Assembly: GCF_022771645.1 (NCBI RefSeq)
Contig: NZ_JALFCU010000064.1
Span: 1 to 64,000, forward strand
From: Selenomonas sp.
GTDB taxonomy: Bacteria; Bacillota; Negativicutes; Selenomonadales; Selenomonadaceae
Direction: 5' to 3'
Length of the DNA stretch: 64,000 nt
Of this stretch, positions 24,159-31,710 are shown piece by piece (position 1 is the stretch's first letter; each line of letters opens with the position of its first letter). The notes under the pieces were generated by a model. It saw only the letters and a list, made by a program, of their open reading frames with translations. It did not search any database and had not been told where the DNA came from. The position numbers and the translations under genes were made by a program.

Positions 24159-25733
24159 TTATTCCTTCGATAACTCTGGCGTGATTTCGTAGTAGTCGGA
24201 CGGATGCGCGGAGAAGCCTTTGACATTCGGCTTCATGACGAACGACATGCGCAGGTGCGAGGCGTAGAAGTACGCGCAATCGTCGAGGATCAGCTGCTCC
24301 ATCTGGATGGCGATCGGCGTGCGGTTTTCCGCGCCGAACGTGTTGCGCAGCTGCTCTTCGAGCGCTTCCATCCGGTCGCTTTCATAGAAGCCGCGGTTGT
24401 ACGCGGAGTTCTTCAGCACGTGCGTCGTGAAGTAGTACTCGGGGTCGCCCGTCGGCGCGTTGACGTTCGCGTTCGAGAACAAATCGTACTCGCCAGTCTT
24501 GAGGAAATTCTTGTAGTTGTTCGTGGCATTGACGTCGAGCTTGATGCCGATGTCCTTGAGGTCGGCCTGCGCGGCCTCGGCGAGCAGCGGCAGTTCCTGG
24601 CGGCTCGTGTACGTGAGGTAGCGGAGTTCGAGGTTCTTGCCGTTCTTGTCGACGTAGCCGTCGCCATCCGTGTCCTCGTAGCCCGCCTCTTTGAGCAGTG
24701 CTTTCGCTTTTTCTTTGTCGAAAGGCACAGCATGCACGGCATTGTCGCCGAACGGCATGGACGCGGGGAACGGGCCGACGGCCGGCGTGCCCTGTCCGTG
24801 CAAGAGGACTTTTGTGAAATTGTCTTTGTCAATCGCCATGGAAATCGCCTGGCGCACGCGCAGGTCTTTGAGGTCTTCGTTCTTGAAATTGAACGCGATC
24901 TGATAGATGCGCGACGTGTCGACCTGGCTGACTTTATATTTATCATTGTTCAGGAAAAGTTCGAGGCTCGCGTACGGCAGGCCCTGCACGGCATCGAGCT
25001 CGCCGTTCTGCATCGCCATCGTCAGCGTGTCACCATCCGTGATGCTTTTGACGATGACCTTGTCCATCTGCGGCTTCGTGTCACCCCAGTAGTTTTCGTT
25101 GGGCGCGAGGTCGATCTCCGTGTCGGAGACGGACGTCGCGACATACGGGCCCGTGCCGACGACGATCTTGTCATGCTCGCCGGCATCGACATCAATGATG
25201 CAGCCGTACGGGTCGGAGAGGTAGTTCAGGAGCGCCGGCACTTTTTCCTTCGATTTGATGGTGACGGACTGGCCGTCTGCCGTGATGGATTCGATTTTCA
25301 GGTCTTTCGGCGCGCGGTCGTGCTTCGCGAGCAGGTCATCGAAGCATTTCTTGACCTCTTCGCCCGTGACTTTCTTTCCATTCGAGAAGCAGATGTTGTC
25401 TTTCAGGTTGATCTTGATCGTGTAGTCGTCGATCTGCTCGTAGTCCTTCGCAAGCCACGGCTCGAGTTCCATGGACTCCGTGAAGCGGAACAGCGTCTCG
25501 CCGATGCCGTAGCGCAGCGTCGACCAGCCGACGTACGTGTCATGCGGATTCGTGCCGACGTTCTCGTTCGAAATGCCGTAGGCGACCGTGCCGTACGTGA
25601 ACGTCTTCGTGTCGCCGGACGCTTTCTGGCCGCCGCTGCCGCCGCAACCCGCCGTGAGGAACGCTGCCGTCAGGAGCATGGCGATGCCGGCCCGCAGCTT
25701 GCGGGAGGCTTTGAAAGACCTCGTCAGTTTCAT
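24159..25733 (-). CDS. ABC transporter substrate-binding lipoprotein, nickel/peptide type
   Basis: 524 residues with a lipoprotein signal ending LTAGCGG (modified Cys near residue 26), then a family-5 binding-protein fold: YGIGETLFRF, VGTGPYVATS, RVRQAISMAIDKD, and a C-terminal HPSDYYEIT. That ending is common in nickel or nickel-metallophore binding proteins, so metal uptake is more likely than peptide uptake, but this is inference. Start at ATG 25733 behind GGAGA. Gene order permease-permease-binding protein-ATPase-ATPase is that of nik operons. Confidence 0.87.
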   Translation of the reverse strand: MKLTRSFKASRKLRAGIAMLLTAAFLTAGCGGSGGQKASGDTKTFTYGTVAYGISNENVGTNPHDTYVGWSTLRYGIGETLFRFTESMELEPWLAKDYEQIDDYTIKINLKDNICFSNGKKVTGEEVKKCFDDLLAKHDRAPKDLKIESITADGQSVTIKSKEKVPALLNYLSDPYGCIIDVDAGEHDKIVVGTGPYVATSVSDTEIDLAPNENYWGDTKPQMDKVIVKSITDGDTLTMAMQNGELDAVQGLPYASLELFLNNDKYKVSQVDTSRIYQIAFNFKNEDLKDLRVRQAISMAIDKDNFTKVLLHGQGTPAVGPFPASMPFGDNAVHAVPFDKEKAKALLKEAGYEDTDGDGYVDKNGKNLELRYLTYTSRQELPLLAEAAQADLKDIGIKLDVNATNNYKNFLKTGEYDLFSNANVNAPTGDPEYYFTTHVLKNSAYNRGFYESDRMEALEEQLRNTFGAENRTPIAIQMEQLILDDCAYFYASHLRMSFVMKPNVKGFSAHPSDYYEITPELSKE

Positions 25734-25764
25734 GGAACTTCTCCTTTTCTCTACACAAAAATGA

Positions 25765-26565
25765 TCACTTGCTGCGGACGTCGAGGACGTCGCGCAGCTT
25801 GTCGCCCAAAAGATTGAAGACCGCGACGGCGAGGAAAATCGCGACGCCTGGCGCGAGGATGACCCACGGCGCCGTCTGGAGCATGGAGCGGCCATTGTTC
25901 ATCATCGCGCCCCATTCCGCCGTCGGCGGCATCGCGCCGAGGCCGAGGAACGAGAGCCCGGCGAGCTCCATGATGATCGTGCCGACGGAGAGAGCCGCCG
26001 TGACGAGCACAGGACCGGCGATGTTCGGCACGACATGGTCAAAGAGGATGCGCGCCGTGCCGAGGCCTGCCATGTGCGCCGCCTCGATGTAGGGCGCCGT
26101 GCGGATGGTCAGCACGAGGCCGCGCGCGACGCGCGCATATTTCGGCCAGCCGATGAGCGCAAGCGCGAGCGCGGCCGACGTCAGGCCGCCGCCGAGCGCG
26201 CCCGCGACAGCGATGGCGAACACCATCTCCGGGAATGCGAGGAACACGTCGGAGATACGCATGAGCACCGTGTCGAGCCGACCGCCGCGATAGCCCGCGA
26301 GCACACCGATAGCGCTGCCGAACACGCTGATGAAGACGAGCAGCAGGAGCGACGCGCAGAGCGTCGTCTGCGAGCCCATGATGACGCGGGAAAGCAAATC
26401 GCGCCCGTAGCGATCCGTGCCGAGGAGGTGCGTCGCATCCGGCGGCGCGAGCGCGATGGCGAGATTTTGCTCGTACGGGTCCATCGGCGTGAGGAACGGT
26501 GCAAAGACCGCGACGGCGAGTAGCGCGCCCGCGAGCGCGAGATATGGCACGAGTCCTTTTTTCAT
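25765..26565 (-). CDS. ABC transporter permease, NikC/DppC type
   Basis: 266-residue inner-membrane permease of the binding-protein-dependent family. It opens with one helix (LALAGALLAVAVFAPFL), then HLLGTDRYGRDLLSRVIMGSQ, typical of DppC/NikC, and carries the ATPase-coupling EAA loop (EAAHMAGLGTARILFDHVVPN). ATG overlaps the stop of the preceding permease by 4 bp. Confidence 0.92.
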   Translation of the reverse strand: MKKGLVPYLALAGALLAVAVFAPFLTPMDPYEQNLAIALAPPDATHLLGTDRYGRDLLSRVIMGSQTTLCASLLLLVFISVFGSAIGVLAGYRGGRLDTVLMRISDVFLAFPEMVFAIAVAGALGGGLTSAALALALIGWPKYARVARGLVLTIRTAPYIEAAHMAGLGTARILFDHVVPNIAGPVLVTAALSVGTIIMELAGLSFLGLGAMPPTAEWGAMMNNGRSMLQTAPWVILAPGVAIFLAVAVFNLLGDKLRDVLDVRSK

Positions 26566-27506
26566 CGCCGCACCTCCCCGCCGTAGCGCACGCGCGGGTC
26601 GAGCGCATGATAGATGAGGTCAGCCGCGAGGTTCACGCCGACGTAGATGAACGACATCCAGACGACATACGACTGGATGAGCGGATAGTCCCGCATGAGG
26701 ATCGCGTCAACGGCCATCTTGCCGACGCCGTCCCAGAGGAAGATGGACTCGACGATCGCCGTGCCGCCGAGCAGCGAGCCGATGGAGAGCGCCAAGAGCG
26801 TGATGATCGTGATGAACGACGACTTCAGCACATCGCGCCACAGGATCCAGCGCTCCGGCACACCTCGTGCGCGCGCGCCGTCAACATACGGCTTTCGCAG
26901 TTCCTCGAGCACGACGGCGCGGATCTGCCGCGTGTACTTCGCGCCCATGGCGATTGCAAGCGTGACGGCCGGCAAGACAATCGTCTGCACCCCGCCGCCC
27001 GTACTCATGACGGGCAGCACGCCGAGCTTCAGCGCAAAAATATAGATGAGCAGCAGCGCCACGAAGAAATTTGGCAGCGAGTTGCCGACGAACGTCAGGA
27101 AGCGGATGAGGTAATCGACCGCCGTATTCTGCCGCACAGCGGCGAGGATACCGAGCGGGAGGGAAAACAACATCGTCAGCGCGATCGACGCGAGCATGAG
27201 CTCCACGGTCGCCGGCAAGCGCTCTGCGAACGTGTCAAACACGAGCTTGCCCGAGATGTACGACCGCCCCATGTCGCCCGTCACGACGCCGCCGAGCCAG
27301 TCGCCGTACTGCACGAGGAACGGCCGGTCGAGGCCGAGCTCGTGGCGCTTCTCTGCCTTGACTTCTTCCGATACGCCGCCCGTCTGCTCGTACATGACAT
27401 CGACGGCATCGTCCGCCGCAAATTGCATCATGCCAAACGTCAAGAACGTGATGCCGACGAGGATCGGGATGAGCTGCAGCAGGCGCGCCAGCACATAGCG
27501 TTTCAT
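26562..27506 (-). CDS. ABC transporter permease, NikB/DppB type
   Basis: 314-residue permease opening MKRYVLARLLQLIPILVGI, with the long extracytoplasmic segment after helix 1 (ELGLDRPFLVQYGDWLGGVVTGDMG) and the EAA loop YVDGARARGVPERWILWRDV. First gene of the operon. Its promoter uses a -35 box inside a large palindrome shared with the divergent methyltransferase gene. Confidence 0.92.
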   Translation of the reverse strand: MKRYVLARLLQLIPILVGITFLTFGMMQFAADDAVDVMYEQTGGVSEEVKAEKRHELGLDRPFLVQYGDWLGGVVTGDMGRSYISGKLVFDTFAERLPATVELMLASIALTMLFSLPLGILAAVRQNTAVDYLIRFLTFVGNSLPNFFVALLLIYIFALKLGVLPVMSTGGGVQTIVLPAVTLAIAMGAKYTRQIRAVVLEELRKPYVDGARARGVPERWILWRDVLKSSFITIITLLALSIGSLLGGTAIVESIFLWDGVGKMAVDAILMRDYPLIQSYVVWMSFIYVGVNLAADLIYHALDPRVRYGGEVRR

Positions 27507-27538
27507 CCACGCCGCCCCCTTTCGAAAACATTGATTTC

Positions 27539-27567
27539 ATTTTAACAAGCACGCGCACAAAAAATAA
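27539..27567 (-). promoter_or_regulatory. Promoter of the nik-type operon
   Basis: Minus strand TTATTT (27562-27567), 17 bp, TAAAAT (27539-27544). The -35 box is the outer end of the palindrome. Confidence 0.55.
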
Positions 27568-27608
27568 GCCTCCCCAGGGGTTGTCAGAACCCCCGGGGAG
27601 GCTTATTT
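27562..27608. promoter_or_regulatory. Large palindrome between divergent promoters
   Basis: 21-bp arms (27562-27582 and 27588-27608) with one mismatch and a 5-base centre. Each arm ends in TTATTT, which serves as -35 on its own side. In form it is also a GC-rich terminator with a T-run on the minus strand, yet no gene reads into it from either side. Confidence 0.7.
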
Positions 27609-27631
27609 CCGCGCAAAAAGTTTGCTATGAT
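27603..27631 (+). promoter_or_regulatory. Promoter of the methyltransferase gene
   Basis: TTATTT (27603-27608), 17 bp, TATGAT (27626-27631), mirror image in layout to the nik-side promoter. Confidence 0.55.
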
Positions 27632-27667
27632 GATGAAAACACACAAATGAACGAAAGGAGCAGCGCC

Positions 27668-28441
27668 ATGCCTGCCACGAACACCGCCGCACAACGTTAT
27701 GAAATCGAAGACGACGACCTCCTGCTCGAACACCGCATCGAAGCATATTGGGACGAGCGCAGCAAAGCGTTCTCCGCAAAGCGCCGCCGCGAGCTCGATG
27801 GTCCCGACGCCGCCGCGTGGCGGACGTATCTCCTGCGCGCGCTCGATCCCGTCTACTCCGACTTCTCCCGGCTGCGCGTGCTCGATGTCGGCACGGGCGC
27901 CGGCTTCTTCGCCATCCTCTTCGGCGAGATGGGCGCAAACGCGACTGGCATTGACCTCTCGCACGACATGATCCACGAGGCGAAAGTCAACAGCCTCGCC
28001 TACGGCGTGCCGGACCTCACGACGTTCGCCGTCGGCAACGCGCAAGAACTCGCCTTCCCTGACGCGACGTTTGACATCGTCATCAGCCGCAACCTCACAT
28101 GGACGCTGCCCGACGTCCCGCAGGCGTACCGCGAATGGGTGCGCGTGCTGAAGCCGGGCGGCATGTTCTTCAACTTCGACGCCGACCACCGCCACACGAC
28201 GTGGGACGCGGCGAACACAAACGACGGCCTCGCCGCGCAGAAGCTCGCCGAGTGCAACGCCATCAAAGACGTGCTCGCCATCAACCGCCGCGAGCGCCCG
28301 CTTTGGGACAAAGCACAACTCGAACGCCTCGGCCTCACCGTCGAGGCCACGCCCGACATCCGCCGCGCCGTCTACGTCGACCCGACCGTCCTCGTCGACG
28401 ACATACCGATGTTCGCAATCTGCGGGCGGAAACCCGTTTGA
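27668..28441 (+). CDS. Class I SAM-dependent methyltransferase
   Basis: 257 residues. The SAM-binding motif LRVLDVGTGAGFFAILFGE lies near residue 70, motif II acidic residue in GIDLS, then SRNLTWTLPD and the post-motif LKPGGMFFNFD. The N-terminus (EIEDDDLLLEHRIEAYWDERS) is typical of UbiE-like enzymes. The target is unknown. It is divergent from the nik-type transporter and may act on a ligand that transporter imports, which is inference. Start at ATG 27668 behind AAAGGAG. Confidence 0.87.
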   Translation: MPATNTAAQRYEIEDDDLLLEHRIEAYWDERSKAFSAKRRRELDGPDAAAWRTYLLRALDPVYSDFSRLRVLDVGTGAGFFAILFGEMGANATGIDLSHDMIHEAKVNSLAYGVPDLTTFAVGNAQELAFPDATFDIVISRNLTWTLPDVPQAYREWVRVLKPGGMFFNFDADHRHTTWDAANTNDGLAAQKLAECNAIKDVLAINRRERPLWDKAQLERLGLTVEATPDIRRAVYVDPTVLVDDIPMFAICGRKPV

Positions 28442-28463
28442 AACCGCCATCGCATACAAAAAT

Positions 28464-28500
28464 GACAGCCGCTCGAACCAGTTTGCTTCGAGCGGCTGTC
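28464..28500. terminator. Convergent terminator (methyltransferase / lysR)
   Basis: GACAGCCGCTCGAA (28464-28477) pairs with TTCGAGCGGCTGTC (28487-28500). The minus-strand side is followed by TTTTT, so it mainly ends the lysR transcript. Confidence 0.85.
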
Positions 28501-28501
28501 G

Positions 28502-29410
28502 TTATCTTGCGGCTTTCTCCCGTCCGATGCCTTCGCAGAACGCGAGGAACGCGCGGAGCGTCGGGGTGAGGTATTTGTTCTGGTGGCAAACGACGCGGAA
28601 CGTGCGTTGGAAGCGGACGCCCGGGACGGTGAACGTCGTCACATCGCCGGCCGCGATGGCGGGCGCGGCGATGCGTTCCGAGAGCGCCGCGAGGCCGAGG
28701 TCCGCCGCGACGGCTTGGAGGATGGACGCGGAATTGTTGTAGACGCCCGCCGTCTCGTACGGCAGTTCCCCGGCCTGCATGACGGCCTCGAACAGCGCCC
28801 GCGTGCCGCTGCCCTCCTCGCGCAGGAGGAACGGCGCGCCTGCAATCGCTTCACGCGGCACCGTACCTGCGAGTCCGCGCGCGGGCGACGCGAGGAGCAC
28901 GAGCTCGTCGACGAGGAACGGCTTTGCCGTCAGCTGCGCGGAATGCACGTCGCCCTCGATGACCTCGACGTCGCCCTCGATGAGCGCGACGTCGAGGTCA
29001 TCGGCGAGCAGCCGCTGCTCGAGGTCGTGCGTGTTCGCGATGCGCGAAAAGATCGGCACATCTGGATGCGTGGCGCGGAACTCGGCGAGCATCGGCACGA
29101 AGACGCTCTCGCCGATGGAGAGCGTCGCGCCGACGGCGAGCGGCCCGCGCTCGGCGAAGCCACGCATGGCCTCGCCCGCCTGATGCTCGAGCGACAAGAT
29201 GTGCGTCGCGTAGCCGTAGAGCGCACGGCCGGCGGATGTCAGGTGCAACTGCCGCCCGATGCGGTCAAAGAGCGCCGTGCCGTAATGCTCCTCGAGCTCG
29301 CGCACGGCCTGGCTCACGGACGGCTGGGAGATGTGGAGCTCGCCCGCCGCCGCCGTCATGGATAAGAGACGGCAGACCGTCTGGAAAATGCGGAAATGGC
29401 GCAGCGTCAT
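28502..29410 (-). CDS. LysR-family regulator linked to yeiH
   Basis: 302 residues: winged helix-turn-helix at 1-60 (TAAAGELHISQPSVSQAVRELE), then a two-lobed effector domain with the LLREEGSGTRALFE segment seen in CysB/YeiE-like regulators. It follows yeiH by 47 bp on the same strand, resembling the yeiE-yeiH pairing of E. coli. It probably binds the dyad at 30669-30690 ahead of yeiH. Start behind AGGGAG. Confidence 0.88.
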   Translation of the reverse strand: MTLRHFRIFQTVCRLLSMTAAAGELHISQPSVSQAVRELEEHYGTALFDRIGRQLHLTSAGRALYGYATHILSLEHQAGEAMRGFAERGPLAVGATLSIGESVFVPMLAEFRATHPDVPIFSRIANTHDLEQRLLADDLDVALIEGDVEVIEGDVHSAQLTAKPFLVDELVLLASPARGLAGTVPREAIAGAPFLLREEGSGTRALFEAVMQAGELPYETAGVYNNSASILQAVAADLGLAALSERIAAPAIAAGDVTTFTVPGVRFQRTFRVVCHQNKYLTPTLRAFLAFCEGIGREKAAR

Positions 29411-29457
29411 GTCGTTGTCTCCCTTCTTTTCTTACAAGTTACATTACCAGTTCACCA

Positions 29458-30570
29458 TCAAAAGAACGTCTTCACGATGCCGTACGCCAGCACGACGAGC
29501 ACGCATGAGCAGCAGAACGAGCTCGCGAGCGGGCGCACGCCTTTTTTCGCGACGACGGAGAAATTCACGTTGAGCCCGAGCGCAGCCATCGCCATGCCGA
29601 GCAGCAGATACGCGAGCGTCACGAGGCTGTCCGTGAATGCCGCGATGGCCGGGACATACGAGCCGACGGCGCTCGCAAGCAGGAAGCCGCCCATGAACCA
29701 CGGAATCGGCACGTTTTTCACATGGGCGAAGAAGCCGCCGTGCCCTGCGCTTCCCTGTGCGCCCGCGTCCTCCGCCTCGATATCCGTTTCGACAGTGACG
29801 CCGTCCGTTCCTGCCAGGATCGCGCGCTTTTCCCGCGTGACAGCGCGATGCGCTTCGACGACGCCGACGAGGATCGCAACCGGCGCGAGCAGCAGCACGC
29901 GCGAGAGCTTCGCGACGATCGCCGCATCCGTGCCGGCTGCGCCCGCCGCGCCGCCCGCCGCGACGGCGTGCGCGATCTCATGCAGCGAGAGGCCGGCGAG
30001 CGTGCCGAACTGCGCCTCGGAGAAACCGAGCACCGGCTGCAGCGTCACGAGCACGAGCGTGAACGCCGTGCCGAGGATGGCGACGCACGCGACGGCGAGC
30101 ACGGAATCGTCCGCTTTCGCCTTCGCTGCGCCCGAGACGCCCATGACGGCCGCCGCGCCGCAAATCGACGAGCCGCACGCCGTCAGCACAGCGAGCGTGT
30201 GCTCGACGCCGAAAAGTTTTCGCGCGACGATGTAATTCATCGCGACCATGACCGTCACGACGACGACGGCCGCCATGAGGCTCTTCAGCCCCGCGCCCAT
30301 GAGCAGCACGAGGTTCAGCTTGAAGCCGAGGAGGATGATGCCCGCGCGCAAAAACTTGTTCGCGATGAACGGCGTTGATGCGCGCGCCGCGTCGCGCACG
30401 CGCGTCAAAAGCTGGAGCGCCATGCCGAGGAGCAGCGCAATCACGAGCGCGCCGACGAGCGAAAAGCCCGGCAGCTTTGCGAGCTGCTGCCCGCCAACGG
30501 AGCAGGCGAGCGTGACGACGAGCCCCGCCGCCCAGAGCGGATGATGAAGGAACGATGAAATGCGTGTCAT
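29458..30570 (-). CDS. yeiH: YeiH-family putative sulfate exporter (UPF0324)
   Basis: 370-residue membrane protein with about ten helices. Family segments visible are LLGMALQLL, NKFLRAGIILLGFKLNL, the TACGSSICGAAAVMGV core near residue 145 and GTLAGLSLHEIAHAVAAGG. An unusually long Ala/Gly/Asp-rich loop occurs near residue 260. Members are annotated as sulfate or sulfite exporters without firm proof. The ribosome site is inside a long hairpin, so expression is probably controlled in the leader as well as by the adjacent LysR protein. Confidence 0.88.
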   Translation of the reverse strand: MTRISSFLHHPLWAAGLVVTLACSVGGQQLAKLPGFSLVGALVIALLLGMALQLLTRVRDAARASTPFIANKFLRAGIILLGFKLNLVLLMGAGLKSLMAAVVVVTVMVAMNYIVARKLFGVEHTLAVLTACGSSICGAAAVMGVSGAAKAKADDSVLAVACVAILGTAFTLVLVTLQPVLGFSEAQFGTLAGLSLHEIAHAVAAGGAAGAAGTDAAIVAKLSRVLLLAPVAILVGVVEAHRAVTREKRAILAGTDGVTVETDIEAEDAGAQGSAGHGGFFAHVKNVPIPWFMGGFLLASAVGSYVPAIAAFTDSLVTLAYLLLGMAMAALGLNVNFSVVAKKGVRPLASSFCCSCVLVVLAYGIVKTFF

Positions 30571-30576
30571 AAAAGA

Positions 30577-30636
30577 AAACCTCCCGTAATTGAGTTCGCT
30601 TTTCGATTTGTGCTGAACTCAGTATACGGGAGGTTT
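30577..30636 (-). promoter_or_regulatory. Hairpin enclosing the yeiH ribosome-binding site
   Basis: On the minus strand AAACCTCCCGTA pairs with TACGGGAGGTTT, and inside GAACTCA pairs with TGAGTTC. The SD GGGAGG is in the 3' arm, and TTTTCTTTT then the ATG follow. It can act as translational sequestration, as a terminator, or both. Confidence 0.7.
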
Positions 30637-30668
30637 CTTGATATGTAAAATACATAGGTTTGATGATT

Positions 30669-30690
30669 TCTATAGGTGTTTGCCTATAGA
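30669..30690. promoter_or_regulatory. LysR-type dyad upstream of yeiH
   Basis: TCTATAGG-N6-CCTATAGA, a perfect 8-bp dyad, with a second dyad ATGTA-AAA-TACAT at 30643-30655 nearer the gene. Confidence 0.6.
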
Positions 30691-30725
30691 TTTTTGGAAC
30701 AGCATGTGTGCGCCGCCCGCATCCC

Positions 30726-31085
30726 TCACCCTTTCGCGATGCTGACGACTTCGTAGCCGCTGCCTGCGAGCGCGGTCTTGATCTCGTCATCGCTGACGTC
30801 GCGCGTCATCTTGACGGTCGCCTGGTTGCGGTGGAGGTTCACCTGCGCCGCTGCGCCGTCGATGTCGTCGAGCAGCATCTCGACGCGGTTCTTGCAGTTG
30901 CCGCACGTCATGCCGGAGATCTTGACGACCTTCTCGCCGACGATCGGGCCGCTCAGTTTCTTCTCGGGCACGCGCGGCGCCTCCGTGCCGCAACAACTTG
31001 TCTCGCCCTTGAAGAGTTTGTAGATGTGCTTCGCCGCAACGCCGAGGCAGGCGAGCACGATGAGGCCAACGAGTGCAGTAGTCAT
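30726..31085 (-). CDS. Membrane-anchored HMA metal-binding protein
   Basis: 119 residues. An N-terminal membrane helix (ALVGLIVLACLGVAAKHIYKLF) and a short CCG-containing tail, similar to FeoB-associated Cys-rich proteins, are followed by an HMA domain with the metal site GMTCGNCKNRV. It probably binds or passes on Cu, Zn or a similar ion at the membrane. The ATG at 31085 is used because GAGAGG is too close to the first ATG. A consensus promoter lies upstream, divergent from the cobalamin riboswitch promoter. Confidence 0.82.
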   Translation of the reverse strand: MTTALVGLIVLACLGVAAKHIYKLFKGETSCCGTEAPRVPEKKLSGPIVGEKVVKISGMTCGNCKNRVEMLLDDIDGAAAQVNLHRNQATVKMTRDVSDDEIKTALAGSGYEVVSIAKG

Positions 31086-31118
31086 AATGAAAATCATCCT
31101 CTCTTATTTGTTGGTTTC

Positions 31119-31147
31119 GTTATACACCAACTGAGAGTGAATGTCAA
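31119..31147 (-). promoter_or_regulatory. Promoter of the HMA protein gene
   Basis: Minus strand TTGACA (31142-31147), 17 bp, TATAAC (31119-31124). An inverted repeat TTGGT-N10-ACCAA overlaps the -10 box and may be an operator. Confidence 0.75.
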
Positions 31148-31190
31148 TCCATCGGTCGTCATGCGACGCATCCCCGCGGGAAAAATTTGA

Positions 31191-31219
31191 TTGACAATAA
31201 CTTTCGCGAATGATATGAT
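31191..31219 (+). promoter_or_regulatory. Promoter of the cobalamin riboswitch RNA
   Basis: TTGACA (31191-31196), 17 bp, TATGAT (31214-31219); transcription should start near 31226. Confidence 0.85.
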
Positions 31220-31265
31220 AGCGGCATCGAGAGAAGTCAAATACAACTACAACTTCATACGATTG

Positions 31266-31425
31266 GATCAGGTGTCGCAAGACTCAATAGAGAAGCCGGT
31301 CAATGCCGGCGCGGTCCCGCCACTGTATCAGCGAGTGCTCTGCAAACAACGTCACTGGAGATGGAAAAGCATCTCTGGGAAGGCGCAGCAGCATGATGAC
31401 CTGGAGCCAGGAGAACTGCCTGATC
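31266..31425 (+). promoter_or_regulatory. Cobalamin riboswitch aptamer (orphan)
   Basis: A closing stem GATCAGG/CCTGATC (31266-31272, 31419-31425) encloses GCCGGCGCGGTCCCGCCACTG, CTGGGAAGGCGC, GATGACCTGGAGCC and the B12 box GCCAGGAGAACTGCC (31406-31420). These are the conserved blocks of the AdoCbl/Cbl riboswitch class. No protein-coding gene follows on this strand before 33001. Confidence 0.92.
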
Positions 31426-31526
31426 GACGATCACCGTTTGACCCGCGAGCGATGGGGATGGGGATTCCAGACACGACAGATTCCAGGCGGCAGACCTGGG
31501 ACGCATAGAACTGGATGTTTCATACG

Positions 31527-31558
31527 ACGACCCTTTTCCCACGCAGGAAAAGGGTCGT
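31527..31558 (+). terminator. First terminator after the cobalamin riboswitch
   Basis: Perfect 13-bp stem ACGACCCTTTTCC/GGAAAAGGGTCGT with a 6-base loop, followed by TTTCC. A plausible expression platform for the riboswitch. Confidence 0.7.
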
Positions 31559-31655
31559 TTCCGTCTGACGAAAGGTTTTCTCGGCGGCATTCAGCACCGC
31601 TGAGGAATTTTGCTCATATTTCATTCAGTTCTATCGTCTCCGCGTGAGACAGGGC

Positions 31656-31678
31656 TCCGGATGTCCGGGGCTTTTTCT
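31656..31678 (+). terminator. Second terminator after the cobalamin riboswitch
   Basis: GCTCCGGA-TG-TCCGGGGC followed by TTTTTCTTTTT. It ends 33 bp before the stop codon of the antiparallel lysR gene. Confidence 0.8.
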
Positions 31679-31710
31679 TTTTGCCCGGAAGCATCGCATT
31701 TCGGCCATGC

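Larger units (their letters stand above)
31426..31684 (+). ncRNA. Structured non-coding transcript downstream of the cobalamin aptamer
   Basis: No start codon with a ribosome site opens a sensible reading frame here. The segment holds successive hairpins: CCAGG/CCTGG at 31483-31499, the terminator at 31527-31558, CTCGGCGG/CCGCTGAG at 31580-31604, GTCTC/GAGAC at 31638-31652, and a second terminator. Full-length RNA would be about 455 nt. It may be a regulatory RNA or the remains of a lost gene. Confidence 0.5.

Noticed and set aside
25734..25895. Upstream extension of the substrate-binding protein gene
   Set aside because: It is the shadow of the permease gene on the same strand; the lipoprotein signal starts at ATG 25733 behind a good ribosome site.
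31191..31508. A 105-codon open frame over the cobalamin riboswitch
   Set aside because: The sequence is fully explained by the conserved RNA aptamer, the frame has no ribosome site, and the peptide is not family-like.
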